Of a DNA stretch of 64,000 bases, positions 54,785 to 63,964 are shown piece by piece. The notes beneath the pieces were generated by a model that did no database searches, was not told the DNA's origin, and saw nothing but the letters and a program-made list of their open reading frames with translations. The stretch is from Jannaschia aquimarina. Lineage in GTDB: Bacteria; Pseudomonadota; Alphaproteobacteria; Rhodobacterales; Rhodobacteraceae. The stretch is taken from assembly GCF_000877395.1 (NCBI RefSeq), contig NZ_JYFE01000023.1:28665-92664 (forward strand), given 5' to 3'. Both the position numbers and the translations under genes were made by a program. Every line of letters begins with the position of its first letter. Positions within the stretch are counted from its first letter, which is position 1.

Positions 54785-55843
54785 ATGTCGGATCGCATCT
54801 TCTCCCCGAACAGTTCGGCTCTGCCCCGATCGTCACGTCGAATGCAGGCCGGCCGGTCCGGCCATACGGGCCTCCGCCCCGCCGCGCCGTCCCCGTGGCG
54901 GGATGCGGGGGCCCGAGCCCTCTTACCGAAATCCGTTGCGGTCTTTTTCGGCCTCGCTGCCACGCCGCTCGCCGCGCAGGACCTTCCCGCCGCCTGGGCC
55001 GTGGCGCCCGAGATCGTCGCCGAGACCTCGACCTATACCGAAGGCCTCGCCTTCGATGCGGATGGGGCGATGTTCTTCTCCGAACCCAGGCGCGGCGCGG
55101 TCACGCGGGTGGGCTCGGACGGGGCGGAAGGCGAATTCCTGACCCGGACTGGCGCCAATGGCCACGCCGTCATGCCAGACGGAACCCATGTCGTGATGAC
55201 GCGTCCGGCGGTGCTGTGGCTCGACGGGGACGGGTCGGTCCTGCACGAGGTCGACGGCCTCGACGGGGGGACCTTCGTCTTTCCGAACGATCTCGAACTC
55301 GATGGTCAGGGCGGCTTCTGGTTCACCGACAGCGGCAGCCGCACCGAGGCGACGGGCGCGGTCTACCACATCGACGCCGAGCGGCAGGTGCGCCGGGTCG
55401 CGGACGGCCTCGCCTTCCCGAACGGGGTAATCCTGTCGGACGGGCGTCTTTTCGTCAGCCAGAGCCAGGCCAATGACGTGCTCGTCTTCGACGTGGCGGA
55501 CGACCTGTCGCTGGGCCTCGCCTCCGTCTTCGCCGAACTCCCGCCCGAGGGGCTCGACGACGCCAAGGCCGCGCCGGACGGCATGTGCCTCGGGCCCGCG
55601 GGCCGCCTCTTCGTCACCCATCACGGGACCGGGCGCGTCCGGGCGCTCGACGCGGAGGGCGCGGACGCGGAGGGCGCGCTCGTCGCCTCCTACCGCACGG
55701 GCCTGCTGACCAACTCGAACTGCGCTTTCGGCCCGGACGGCGCGCCCTATGTCACCGGCTCCTTCGGCTTAGAGACGACGCCCGGAGCCATCGCTCGCCT
55801 CGATCTCTTTCCGCCAGCCACTGCCAGCCCGACGGAGGACTGA
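54785..55843 (+). CDS. SMP-30/gluconolactonase-like exported protein
   Basis: The 352-residue protein is a six-bladed beta-propeller of the SMP-30/gluconolactonase family. TEGLAFDADGAMFFSEP, LDGGTFVFPNDLELDGQGG, GLAFPNGVIL and LLTNSNCAFGPDGAPYV are the blade and metal-site stretches. A likely signal peptide is LPKSVAVFFGLAATPLAAQ, about 48 residues in, so the true start may lie after 54785. It opens a group with a subunit-3-like protein and a GMC oxidoreductase, which suggests lactone hydrolysis after sugar or alcohol oxidation in the periplasm. It contains a perfect tandem 15-base duplication. Confidence 0.83.
   Translation: MSDRIFSPNSSALPRSSRRMQAGRSGHTGLRPAAPSPWRDAGARALLPKSVAVFFGLAATPLAAQDLPAAWAVAPEIVAETSTYTEGLAFDADGAMFFSEPRRGAVTRVGSDGAEGEFLTRTGANGHAVMPDGTHVVMTRPAVLWLDGDGSVLHEVDGLDGGTFVFPNDLELDGQGGFWFTDSGSRTEATGAVYHIDAERQVRRVADGLAFPNGVILSDGRLFVSQSQANDVLVFDVADDLSLGLASVFAELPPEGLDDAKAAPDGMCLGPAGRLFVTHHGTGRVRALDAEGADAEGALVASYRTGLLTNSNCAFGPDGAPYVTGSFGLETTPGAIARLDLFPPATASPTED
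55649..55678 (+). repeat. Perfect 15-base tandem duplication inside the SMP-30-like gene
   Basis: GACGCGGAGGGCGCG is repeated exactly, head to tail, at 55649-55663 and 55664-55678. It encodes DAEGA twice, keeping the frame. Probably a recent slippage event on a blade loop. Confidence 0.85.
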
Positions 55844-55847
55844 CCCA

Positions 55848-56573
55848 ATGCGCGACCATTTGACCACATTAGAAGCTCGCCCCAGCCGACGCGACCTGCT
55901 CGCGGGCGCCGCCGCGCTGTCCGCGACCGCAGCCTATTCCGCTGCACTGGCGCAGGGCGTTGGGGATCTGGCCGCCCTGCCGCACACCGCGGGAGGCTAT
56001 CTCTTCTTCACCGATGCGGAGGCCACCGCCGTCGAGGCGATGGTGGACCGGCTGATCCCGGCGGGCGGCGTCGGACCGGGCGCCATCGAGGCCGGCGTGC
56101 CGACCTTCCTCGACCGGGCCCTGCGCGCGGGCTACGGGCTGGGCGAGGGACAGTATCTCGAGGGGCCGTTCCAGGCGGGCACGCCCGAGCAAGGCTACCA
56201 GCTGCCGCTGGAGCCGCATCAGCTTTACCGCGTCGCGCTGGCCGACATCGCGGATTGGGCACAGGCGGTCCACGGCGCCCCATTTGCAGAGTTGCCGCCC
56301 GCCACGCAGGACGATGCGCTGCGGCTGATGCAATCGGGGGATATGGCACTGGCAAACCTTCCTGCGGCCCTCTTCTTCGGGACCTTCTGGTTCGACGTCC
56401 GCACCGCATACTTCAGCGACCCGATCCATGGCGGCAATCGCGACATGGCCGCGTGGCGCATGGTCGGCTTTCCCGGCGCCTATACCGATCTGCGCCCATA
56501 CCTGTCGGCCGACACTGCCATCGAGATCGAGCCCGTCTCGCTTGCGCAGGTCCTGAACCTCGAGGAGCGCTGA
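55848..56573 (+). CDS. Gluconate 2-dehydrogenase subunit 3-like Tat-exported protein
   Basis: The 241-residue protein has a twin-arginine signal (SRRDLLAGAAALSATAAYSAAL). The subunit-3 fold follows (FFTDAEATAVEAMVDRLIPAG, VPTFLDRALRAGYG, FFGTFWFDVRTAYFSDPIHGG). In known three-part membrane dehydrogenases this subunit goes with a GMC flavoprotein and a cytochrome c. Here the GMC gene starts one base after its stop, while no cytochrome gene is next to it. Four bases separate it from the lactonase-like gene. Confidence 0.9.
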   Translation: MRDHLTTLEARPSRRDLLAGAAALSATAAYSAALAQGVGDLAALPHTAGGYLFFTDAEATAVEAMVDRLIPAGGVGPGAIEAGVPTFLDRALRAGYGLGEGQYLEGPFQAGTPEQGYQLPLEPHQLYRVALADIADWAQAVHGAPFAELPPATQDDALRLMQSGDMALANLPAALFFGTFWFDVRTAYFSDPIHGGNRDMAAWRMVGFPGAYTDLRPYLSADTAIEIEPVSLAQVLNLEER

Positions 56574-56574
56574 G

Positions 56575-58344
56575 ATGGCCCGTACACTCCCCCGCACCGA
56601 CGCCGTCATCGTGGGCTTCGGCTGGACCGGCGCCATCGCCGCCAAGGAGCTGACCGACGCCGGACTGTCGGTCGTGGCCCTCGAGCGCGGGCCCGCCTAC
56701 GGACAGGACGACTTCGCCACGCGGCGGATGCATGACGGGCTTACCTATTCGGTGCGCGGCGGGCTGGCGACGCCGCTCGACCGCGTGACGCTCACCTTCC
56801 GCAACAACGGCGACCAGACCGCGCTGCCGATGCGGCGGATCGGGTCGTTCAACCCCTCCCAGGGCTTCGGCGGCTCGGGCAACACGTGGTCCGGCCACTC
56901 CCCCCGCGCCTACCCATCGGACTTCGTGCTGCGCTCGCACTACACCGAGCGCTACGGCGCGGACATCTTTCCCGAGCACATGACCTCCCAGGATTGGGGC
57001 GTGACCTGGGACGAGGTCGAGCCAGGCTACGACCGGTTCGAGAAGGTCGCCGCCGTGTCCGGCACGGCCGGCAACGTGCGCGGGGAGAGGCGCGAGGGCG
57101 GCAACCCATACGAGGGCGAGCGCTCCGACGACTTCCCCCTGCCTGCCTTCGAGCGCAACCGACCCGGCCGCCTCTTTATCGAGACCGCCCAGTCGATGGG
57201 CCTGAACCCGTTTCCCGTGCCGGTCGCCAATGCGTCCGAGGCCTACACCAACGCCTACGGCGTCGAGATGGGGCGCTGCGTCCTGTGCGGCCACTGCCCC
57301 GGCTTCGCCTGCGCCTACCAGGCCAAGGGCAGCCCCGTGAACTCCGTCATCCCAGCCATCGGCGGCGACTTCGAGGCGCGCTCCGAATGCGAGGTACTGC
57401 GGATCGAGCGGGCCGAGGACGGGCGCACCGTCACCGGCGTCACCTATCTCTCGCCCGCGGGCGAGGAGCTGTTCCAGCCCGCCGACATCGTGATCCTCGG
57501 CGCCTACGCCTTCGAGAATGTGCGCCTGTTGCTCCTGTCGGGCATCGGCGCGGCTTACGACCCGGCGACGGGCGAGGGCGTGGTGGGGCGCAACTACTCC
57601 TACCAGACGCTCGCCAACGTCGAGGCCTTCTTCGAGGGTGAGGCGATGAACCCGCAGATTGCAGGCGGTAGCCAGGGCACGATCCTCGACGACTACCAGT
57701 CGGACAATTTCGACCACGCGCAGGCCCTCGTCGACGGCCGGCCCTTCATCGGCGGCGGCTTCATCGGTCCATTCAACCTGGGCGCCGACCCGATCACCTA
57801 CCACCCGACGGCGCCGGGCAGCCCGCCCTGGGGTGCCGGATGGAAGGAGGCGGTCGTCGCGGGCTACCAGAACCGCGTCGGGATCAACGTCCATGCCAGC
57901 GTGCAGAGCTACCGTGGCAACTACCTCGACCTCGACCCGACCTATCGCGATGCCTACGGGCGCCCGCTGCTCAGGATGACCTTCGACTTCCCCGACAACG
58001 AGCAGCGGATGATGCGTTTCCTCATGGACCGCGCCGAGGAAATCGCGCGCGAGATGGGAGCTTCGCAGGTCCGGGCCAACGGGCTGAAGGTGCCCTACGA
58101 CATCACCGTCTACCAGACGACGCACAACGTGGGCGGCACGGCGATGGGGGCGGATCCGGGGACGAGCGTGGTCAACACCGCGCTCCAGCACTGGGACGCG
58201 CATAACCTGTTCGTCCTGGGCGGCTCCGTCTTCCCGCAGAACGTGGGCGTGAACCCGACGCCCACCATCGCGGCGCTGGCCTATCATTCGCTCGGGCGAC
58301 TGACGGGCGAGTATCTCTCCGATCCGCGTCCCCTCGATGCCTGA
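56575..58344 (+). CDS. GMC-family flavin oxidoreductase
   Basis: The 589-residue flavoprotein has an N-terminal FAD-binding motif (VIVGFGWTGAIAAKEL at about 10-25) and GSGNTWSGHSP. The C-terminal GMC signature includes HNVGGTAMGADPGTSV and the active-site region HWDAHNLFVLGGSVFP. It is the catalytic subunit of a gluconate/sorbitol-type membrane dehydrogenase by context. A cysteine-rich stretch (CVLCGHCPGFAC) is present, as in family relatives. It likely travels with the Tat-exported subunit 3. The electron acceptor is not encoded nearby. Confidence 0.93.
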   Translation: MARTLPRTDAVIVGFGWTGAIAAKELTDAGLSVVALERGPAYGQDDFATRRMHDGLTYSVRGGLATPLDRVTLTFRNNGDQTALPMRRIGSFNPSQGFGGSGNTWSGHSPRAYPSDFVLRSHYTERYGADIFPEHMTSQDWGVTWDEVEPGYDRFEKVAAVSGTAGNVRGERREGGNPYEGERSDDFPLPAFERNRPGRLFIETAQSMGLNPFPVPVANASEAYTNAYGVEMGRCVLCGHCPGFACAYQAKGSPVNSVIPAIGGDFEARSECEVLRIERAEDGRTVTGVTYLSPAGEELFQPADIVILGAYAFENVRLLLLSGIGAAYDPATGEGVVGRNYSYQTLANVEAFFEGEAMNPQIAGGSQGTILDDYQSDNFDHAQALVDGRPFIGGGFIGPFNLGADPITYHPTAPGSPPWGAGWKEAVVAGYQNRVGINVHASVQSYRGNYLDLDPTYRDAYGRPLLRMTFDFPDNEQRMMRFLMDRAEEIAREMGASQVRANGLKVPYDITVYQTTHNVGGTAMGADPGTSVVNTALQHWDAHNLFVLGGSVFPQNVGVNPTPTIAALAYHSLGRLTGEYLSDPRPLDA

Positions 58345-58347
58345 GCG

Positions 58348-58731
58348 TCAGCCCCCGGGCGCGTCGCGCCAGCGATGCGCCCATTTCGCCAGCTCGATCA
58401 GGATGAGCCGCAAATCGCGCCCCTTCTCGGTCAGGCGGTATCCCCGCCCAGACGGGTCGCCCTCGACGATTCCATGGGCCGTCAGTTCCTTGAGCCGGGC
58501 CGACAGCGTGCGGTCGCTCAGGCCGGGGACGGCGTCGGCGATCTCGCGGAAACGGACATTGCCGTGGAACAGCGCGCGCACGATGGCCCCTGTCCACCGC
58601 CTGCCGACCAACTCGCCGGCTTCGTGGAAGGCTGGGTCGAACGCGCCCTGCCCAACTACCTCGGACCAGCCGGGCTTAACATCGGGCCCTGTCTCTGAGG
58701 GAAGCGGATGAGCATCGTCCATTCTTTGCAT
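58348..58731 (-). CDS. HxlR-family transcription regulator
   Basis: The 127-residue winged-helix protein carries ELVGRRWTGAIVRALFHGNVRFREIADAV, then LSDRTLSARLKELTAHGIV and the basic wing RGYRLTEKG, all typical of HxlR. The start at 58731 has AGGG upstream; 58722 is a second ATG. It reads toward the GMC gene and diverges from the porin, whose ATG at 58708 would overlap this gene. It most likely controls the porin/peroxiredoxin/MFS operon. Confidence 0.9.
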   Translation of the reverse strand: MQRMDDAHPLPSETGPDVKPGWSEVVGQGAFDPAFHEAGELVGRRWTGAIVRALFHGNVRFREIADAVPGLSDRTLSARLKELTAHGIVEGDPSGRGYRLTEKGRDLRLILIELAKWAHRWRDAPGG

Positions 58732-58773
58732 AATGCCCTGTCCGATAGGGGGAGCGCAAACCGGTTAGCGCAA

Positions 58774-60327
58774 GTGCAGACCATCCCTCGCCAAACCGAG
58801 ACAATCCCGAACAATTCTCTGGGTGCGGCCTGTCTTGCAGTGGCCCTCGGCCTCGGATTGGCCGCTCCGGTGGTAGCGCAGCAGGGTTCGGACCTGCGCC
58901 CCTATGCGCCCGGCACGCCGCAACTGGGGATCGGCGGCACGCCCGACAGTCCCGCCAACGCGATCCTGCCGCAGGACGAGGATTGGTCCTGGTTGCGGAC
59001 GGTGCCCCTGTCCGAGCGCAGCGCGGTGGATCGCCTGCGCTTCGTGCCGCTGAACGCGGACGGCTCGATTTATGCGAGCTTCGGCTTCGATGGTCGCTTC
59101 GGGTTCGAGTATTTCGACGATGCGACCTTCGGCGACCAGCCGGGCGATGACCTCGACTGGCACCTGCGTGCCAACTTGTTCGCCGGTGTCACCTTCGGCG
59201 ATCGCGCCCGGATCTTCGGCGCCCTGAAGTTCGGCCAAGTCGAGGACAGCGATTTTCCGGTTCCTCCGGTCGACGACGACGGTCCCGACCTGCACCAGGC
59301 CTTCGCGGAGTTGTCCTTCGGCGACATGTTCGGGCTCTCCGTGCAGGACGCGTTTGTCCGCGTAGGTCGGCAGGAGCTACATTACGGGGCGGGTCGCCTC
59401 ATCTCGATCCGGAACGGCCCGAACGTGCGCAACGATTACGACGGCGTACTGGCGCGCATCGCAGCCGGTGGCGTGATCGCCGACGCCTTCGCCTTCCGTC
59501 CGACCGAGAACGATCCTGGTCTCTGGAACAACAACACCGACGACACACGGGCGGTCTGGGGCCTCTATACGACGGCCCCGATCACGACCTTCGCGCCGAA
59601 CGCATCCGGGCTCCTGGGACGCGCGAACCTAGATCTCTTCTACATCGGTTTCGACCGCGAGGTGAGTCCCTACGCCTTCCAGCCCACGCCGCTCGACGAA
59701 ACGCGGCACACAATCGGTGCCCGGTTCTGGACCTCGGGCCCTCCGACCGACGGCTGGAACTTGGAGATCGAGGGCGGCTTTCAGTTCGGCGACGCGGACG
59801 GCCTCGCGGGCGGCGACGGCGACATCCGCGCGGGCTACCTTGCCGGCAGCGTCACCTACGGATACGCGGACACGCGCTGGACGCCCGTGATCGGGGTCGA
59901 CTTCGGCATCAACACGGGCGACGACGATCCGACTGACGACCGTCTCGGCACCTTTCGCGCGCCCTTCCCGCCGGGCCGCTTCTTCGGCGAGGCGAGCCCT
60001 CTCGGCGCGGGCAACCTCATGGGTTTGCGGCCGGGGATCACCGTCTCGCCCTCCGACAAGCTGTCCCTGACCGCGCGCTACGAAGCCTTCTGGCGCGTCG
60101 AGACCGAGGACGGCATCTACGCCCCGCCGCAGGTTCCAATCCGCGGCAATGCAGGGGACGACCGCTTCATCGGCCAGGAGGTCGCGCTGCTCGCAAGCTA
60201 CCGCCTCAGCGACACCGCCACCCTCGGCGGCTCCATCGCGCGCTTCGAGACGGGCGGGTACCTGTCGGACAACGGGCCGAACGAGGACGTGACGGCCGCC
60301 TCCCTCAAGCTCGACATCCGGTTCTGA
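58774..60327 (+). CDS. Outer-membrane porin, alginate-export family type
   Basis: The 517-residue exported protein has a signal peptide (NNSLGAACLAVALGLGLAAPVVAQ) and many amphipathic beta-strands ending in aromatic residues, with the last residues LKLDIRF typical of an outer-membrane barrel. LRFVPLNADGSIYASFGFDGR and RVGRQELHYGAGRLISIRNGPNVR fit the AlgE/alginate-export domain. GTG 58774 is chosen because the ATG at 58708 would overlap the divergent HxlR gene. First gene of an operon with peroxiredoxin, MFS transporter and amidohydrolase; likely admits the substrate. Confidence 0.85.
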   Translation: MQTIPRQTETIPNNSLGAACLAVALGLGLAAPVVAQQGSDLRPYAPGTPQLGIGGTPDSPANAILPQDEDWSWLRTVPLSERSAVDRLRFVPLNADGSIYASFGFDGRFGFEYFDDATFGDQPGDDLDWHLRANLFAGVTFGDRARIFGALKFGQVEDSDFPVPPVDDDGPDLHQAFAELSFGDMFGLSVQDAFVRVGRQELHYGAGRLISIRNGPNVRNDYDGVLARIAAGGVIADAFAFRPTENDPGLWNNNTDDTRAVWGLYTTAPITTFAPNASGLLGRANLDLFYIGFDREVSPYAFQPTPLDETRHTIGARFWTSGPPTDGWNLEIEGGFQFGDADGLAGGDGDIRAGYLAGSVTYGYADTRWTPVIGVDFGINTGDDDPTDDRLGTFRAPFPPGRFFGEASPLGAGNLMGLRPGITVSPSDKLSLTARYEAFWRVETEDGIYAPPQVPIRGNAGDDRFIGQEVALLASYRLSDTATLGGSIARFETGGYLSDNGPNEDVTAASLKLDIRF

Positions 60328-60890
60328 TGGCGATGGGACGACGCATTCCCGACGTCGTCCTACACACCCGCGTGCGGGACGAGGCTATCTCGCCTAACCC
60401 ATTTCGCTGGGCGCCGATACGCGCGCCCGAGCTGATGGGTGAGGGCCGCGTCGCCGTGTTCCTCTTCCCGGCGGCCTTCTCGCCGACCTGCTCGGACAGC
60501 CACCTGCCGGCCATCGAGGAGGCCTATCGGGCCTTCACCGAGGCTGGATGCCGCGCCGTGTTCGGCATCGCGGTCAACGACGCGTTCACGATGCACCAAT
60601 GGGGACGGCATCTCGGGATCGAGAAGGTCGCGCTCGTCCCCGACGGAAACGGCGATTTCGCCCGCCGCCTCGGCATGCTCGTGAGCCGGCGCCACCTCGG
60701 CTACGGCTTCCGCGCCTGGCGCTCGGCCTTCGTCGCCGAGGACGGCGAGATCGTCGCCTGGTTCGAGGAGCCGGGGATCGGCGACGACGGCGGCACCGAC
60801 GACGATCCTTACGGCGAGACCGAACCGGCGAAGGTCCTGGACTGGCTGGAGGCCAATCCACGCGACGAAGCAGGCGGGGCAGGCTCGTGA
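60327..60890 (+). CDS. Peroxiredoxin, Prx5/AhpC-TSA type
   Basis: The 187-residue thiol peroxidase has the peroxidatic cysteine in FPAAFSPTCSDSHLP (C55), matching the PxxxTxxC-type motif of Prx V (PGAFTPTCSSTHLP) with SPTC in place of TPTC. Its ATG overlaps the porin stop (TGATG). A resolving cysteine is not clear, so it may be one-cysteine. It probably detoxifies peroxide made by the adjacent flavin oxidase or dehydrogenase; this is inference. Confidence 0.86.
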   Translation: MAMGRRIPDVVLHTRVRDEAISPNPFRWAPIRAPELMGEGRVAVFLFPAAFSPTCSDSHLPAIEEAYRAFTEAGCRAVFGIAVNDAFTMHQWGRHLGIEKVALVPDGNGDFARRLGMLVSRRHLGYGFRAWRSAFVAEDGEIVAWFEEPGIGDDGGTDDDPYGETEPAKVLDWLEANPRDEAGGAGS

Positions 60891-62089
60891 CCGGCGCTGC
60901 CGCATCCCAAGTTAAGCCCGGCGCCCGACAGATCACGCTGCTGCTGGCCGGCACGATGACGATAATGGCGGGCGCCACGATCTCGCCCGCCCTGCCGCAG
61001 ATCGAGGCGGACGTGGCGACGGGGCCGAATGGCCCGCTGCTCACCCGGCTGGTGCTTACGATCCCCGCGCTCTTCACTGCGCTGACGGCGTTGGCCGCGG
61101 GCGCGATGCTGGACCGCTTCGGACGACGGCGCATCCTGGTCGGGGCGATCCTGCTCTACGGGATCGCCGGACCAGCCGGTGCGCTTGCCTCCTCGGTTGA
61201 TCAGCTCCTGATCGCACGCGCCCTTCTCGGCGTGGCGGTCGGCGTGATCATGACCGCCGTCGTGACGCTGATCACGGACTACTACGACGGCCCGGCGCGC
61301 GGCACGGTGATGGGGCGGCAGGCGGCGTTCAGCGGCGGCTCGGGGATCGTGTTCCTGCTCGCCGGCGGTGCGCTCGCCGACCTGTCCTGGCGAGCGCCCT
61401 TCGGCCTCTACCTCCTCGCCTTCCCGATCCTGGCGATGGTCCTCGCCAACCTGGACGAGCCGAAGCGGACGTCGAACGCGACGCCCGATGCGCCGCTGGA
61501 GGCCCTGCGCCTCGTCCCCGTCGCCGGGCTCGCCGCGCTCGCCTTCGTTTCCATGGTGCTGTTCTACCTGACGCCGGTGCAGGTGCCCTTCCACCTCGCG
61601 GCTCTCGGCACCGCCTCAGGCACGGTCGCGGGCGGCGCCATTGCGACGCTGACGCTGACGGGTGCGATCGCGTCCGCGCTCTACGGCCGGGTCCGGGCGC
61701 GCCTCGGATACGGCGCGATCTTCGCGGTTCTCTATCTGTTGATGGCCTCCGGTTACGGCGTCGTGGCGACGGCGTCCGGCCCGTCGCAGGTCGTGGTCGG
61801 TCTGGCGCTCTTCGGCTGCGGCTTCGGCCTGCTGCTGCCCGCGCTCCAGTCGCTCGCGGCCGAGATCGCGACGCCCGCCAGCCGCGGCACCGTGATCGGC
61901 ACGCTCACGACCGCGCTCTTCCTCGGCCAGTTCGCCTCGCCCTTCGCCGCACAACCGATCGTCGCGTGGCTCGGTAGCGGCGCGGCCTTCGCGCTCGCGG
62001 GAGCCGCGCTCGGGCTGCTCGCCATCGCATCCGGCCTCCGGACGCTCCTGACGCCGGACGCCCCTCACAATCGGGAGACCCCGTCATGA
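60887..62089 (+). CDS. MFS transporter
   Basis: The 400-residue protein has about twelve membrane helices and the MFS motif DRFGRRRILVGAILL after helix 2. FFAA-type repeats are absent; ISPALPQIEADV opens the first half. The GTG start overlaps the peroxiredoxin stop as GTGA. It may export or import the substrate of the oxidation cluster; specificity is unknown. Confidence 0.9.
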   Translation: MTGAAASQVKPGARQITLLLAGTMTIMAGATISPALPQIEADVATGPNGPLLTRLVLTIPALFTALTALAAGAMLDRFGRRRILVGAILLYGIAGPAGALASSVDQLLIARALLGVAVGVIMTAVVTLITDYYDGPARGTVMGRQAAFSGGSGIVFLLAGGALADLSWRAPFGLYLLAFPILAMVLANLDEPKRTSNATPDAPLEALRLVPVAGLAALAFVSMVLFYLTPVQVPFHLAALGTASGTVAGGAIATLTLTGAIASALYGRVRARLGYGAIFAVLYLLMASGYGVVATASGPSQVVVGLALFGCGFGLLLPALQSLAAEIATPASRGTVIGTLTTALFLGQFASPFAAQPIVAWLGSGAAFALAGAALGLLAIASGLRTLLTPDAPHNRETPS

Positions 62090-63918
62090 CCACGGCACGC
62101 CTTTCCACCACCCGCCGCCACGTTCTCGCGGGTGGCGCAGCTCTCGCCCTTGGCGGCTTTGCGGGACGGGCGGCGCTGGCGCAGTCCGCCGCGCCGACGA
62201 TCCTCGCGAACGCGCGTATCACTACGCTCGACCCGGCGAGGCCAGAGGTTGAGGCGGTGGCGCTCCGGGACGGACTCGTGATCGCAACGGGCACCGTGGC
62301 GGAGGTGCGCGCCGCATCACCCGACGCCGAGGAGATCGACCTCGGCGGCCGCCGTGTCGTCCCCGGCCTCAATGACAGCCATCTGCACGCGACGCGGGGC
62401 GCGCGGCTCTTTGCGCTCGAACTGCGGTGGGACGGGGTGACCAGCCTTGCGCGAGGGCTCGAGATGATCCGGGAACAGGCCGCCCGCACACCACCCGGCG
62501 AATGGGTCCGCGTCATGGGCGGCTGGTCGCGGCAGCAGTTCGCCGAACGCCGTCTGCCCACTCCGGCCGAACTGACCGAGGCCGCGCCCGACACGCCGGT
62601 CTTCGTCCTCTACCTCTATTCCCGCGCATTCCTGAACGCCGCCGGGGCACGCGCCGCCGGGCTGCACCGCGAGGGCGCTAAGGAGAGCCGCGAGACCCCC
62701 GGCCGCTACGAGATCACCGAGGATGGCGGCGCGATCCTCTATGCCGACCCGTCGAGCGCGACGATGAACCGGGTCATCGCCGAGCTGCGCGGCCTGGACG
62801 CGGCGGCCGAGCGCGCCTCGGCGCGTCACTTCTACCACGAATTGGCGCGGTTCGGCCTCACCTCGGCGGGCGACCTCGCGGGCGGCGGCCACACCTATCC
62901 GCAGGGCTACGCGGCCACCCTCGCCATGGCCGAGGCGGGCGAGATGGCGATGCGGGTGTCGAACTTCCTGCCTCCGCAGGAGCGTGGGCGCGAGCTGGAG
63001 ATCCTGGAGGGCTACACCGAGCGATATGCGCTCAACATGAACATGGCCCTGCATCTGGAGCATGGCTTCACCATCGAGGGCGCGGGCGAGGCGATCGACC
63101 TGTCCTTTTACGACTTCGAGAACTTCATGGCCGCGCGCCCCGTCCTGCCCCGCGCAAGCGCCAACGGGCAGTTGCAGGCCATCGTCCGGCACCTGCTGCG
63201 CGAGCGCTGGCCGATCCGCGTCCACGCCACCTACGACGAGACGATCCGGCGCATGATGGACGTGTTCGAGGCCGCCCACGCCGCCGAGCAGGAGGCGGGC
63301 CGCGCGGGCTTCGCCGGGATCCGCTGGGCCGTGGAGCACGCCGAGACGGTCCGCCCCGAGACCATCGCGCGCATTGCGGCGCTCGGCGGCGGCATCGCGG
63401 TACAGGACCGCATGGCCTTCGCGGGCGAGGACTTCGTCGAGCGGTACGGCGAAGAAGCCGCCGCCGACGCGCCGCCGCTCGCCGACATCGTCGCGGCAGG
63501 TGTGCCCCTAGGCCTCGGCACGGACGGCACGAGGGTGGCCTCGTACAATCCCTGGGTCGCGCTGCATTGGGCGATCACGGGGCGCACGGTCGGCGGCACG
63601 GCGCTGCTCGCCCCCCGCCACCGCCAGTCGCGGATGGAGGCACTGTCGCTCTATACCGTGGGCTCGGCCTGGTTCTCGGGCGACGAGGCGCGCAAGGGCC
63701 GCCTCGCGCCCGGCCAATACGCCGACCTCGCCGTGCTGGACCGCGACTACCTAGCCGTCCCGCAGGACGAGATCGCCGGGACCGAGAGCCTGCTGACCAT
63801 GGTCGGCGGACGCACGACCTACGCGGCAGGCCCCTTTGCGGGCATGGCACCGGACCTGCCCGCGATCAGGCCGGATTGGTCCCCTGTCGCCGCCTTCGGA
63901 GGATACCAGAATGGATGA
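62086..63918 (+). CDS. Tat-exported amidohydrolase, YtcJ type
   Basis: The 610-residue metal hydrolase of the amidohydrolase superfamily has a twin-arginine leader (STTRRHVLAGGAALALGG). The HxH motif is SHLHATRG, and the later metal-site regions read IRVHATYDET, WAVEHAETVRPE and GLGTDGTRVAS. It is of the YtcJ-like subgroup. The ATG overlaps the MFS stop (ATGA). Substrate is unknown; periplasmic location fits the porin and dehydrogenase cluster. Confidence 0.92.
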   Translation: MTTARLSTTRRHVLAGGAALALGGFAGRAALAQSAAPTILANARITTLDPARPEVEAVALRDGLVIATGTVAEVRAASPDAEEIDLGGRRVVPGLNDSHLHATRGARLFALELRWDGVTSLARGLEMIREQAARTPPGEWVRVMGGWSRQQFAERRLPTPAELTEAAPDTPVFVLYLYSRAFLNAAGARAAGLHREGAKESRETPGRYEITEDGGAILYADPSSATMNRVIAELRGLDAAAERASARHFYHELARFGLTSAGDLAGGGHTYPQGYAATLAMAEAGEMAMRVSNFLPPQERGRELEILEGYTERYALNMNMALHLEHGFTIEGAGEAIDLSFYDFENFMAARPVLPRASANGQLQAIVRHLLRERWPIRVHATYDETIRRMMDVFEAAHAAEQEAGRAGFAGIRWAVEHAETVRPETIARIAALGGGIAVQDRMAFAGEDFVERYGEEAAADAPPLADIVAAGVPLGLGTDGTRVASYNPWVALHWAITGRTVGGTALLAPRHRQSRMEALSLYTVGSAWFSGDEARKGRLAPGQYADLAVLDRDYLAVPQDEIAGTESLLTMVGGRTTYAAGPFAGMAPDLPAIRPDWSPVAAFGGYQNG

Positions 63919-63964
63919 TCCCTGCCCCGTTCCGCATTCCCCTTCGAACCGAAAGGCCACCCCT

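Noticed and set aside
56413..58287. 624-codon open frame opposite the GMC gene
   Set aside because: Antisense shadow; the GMC frame has clear FAD and GMC motifs.
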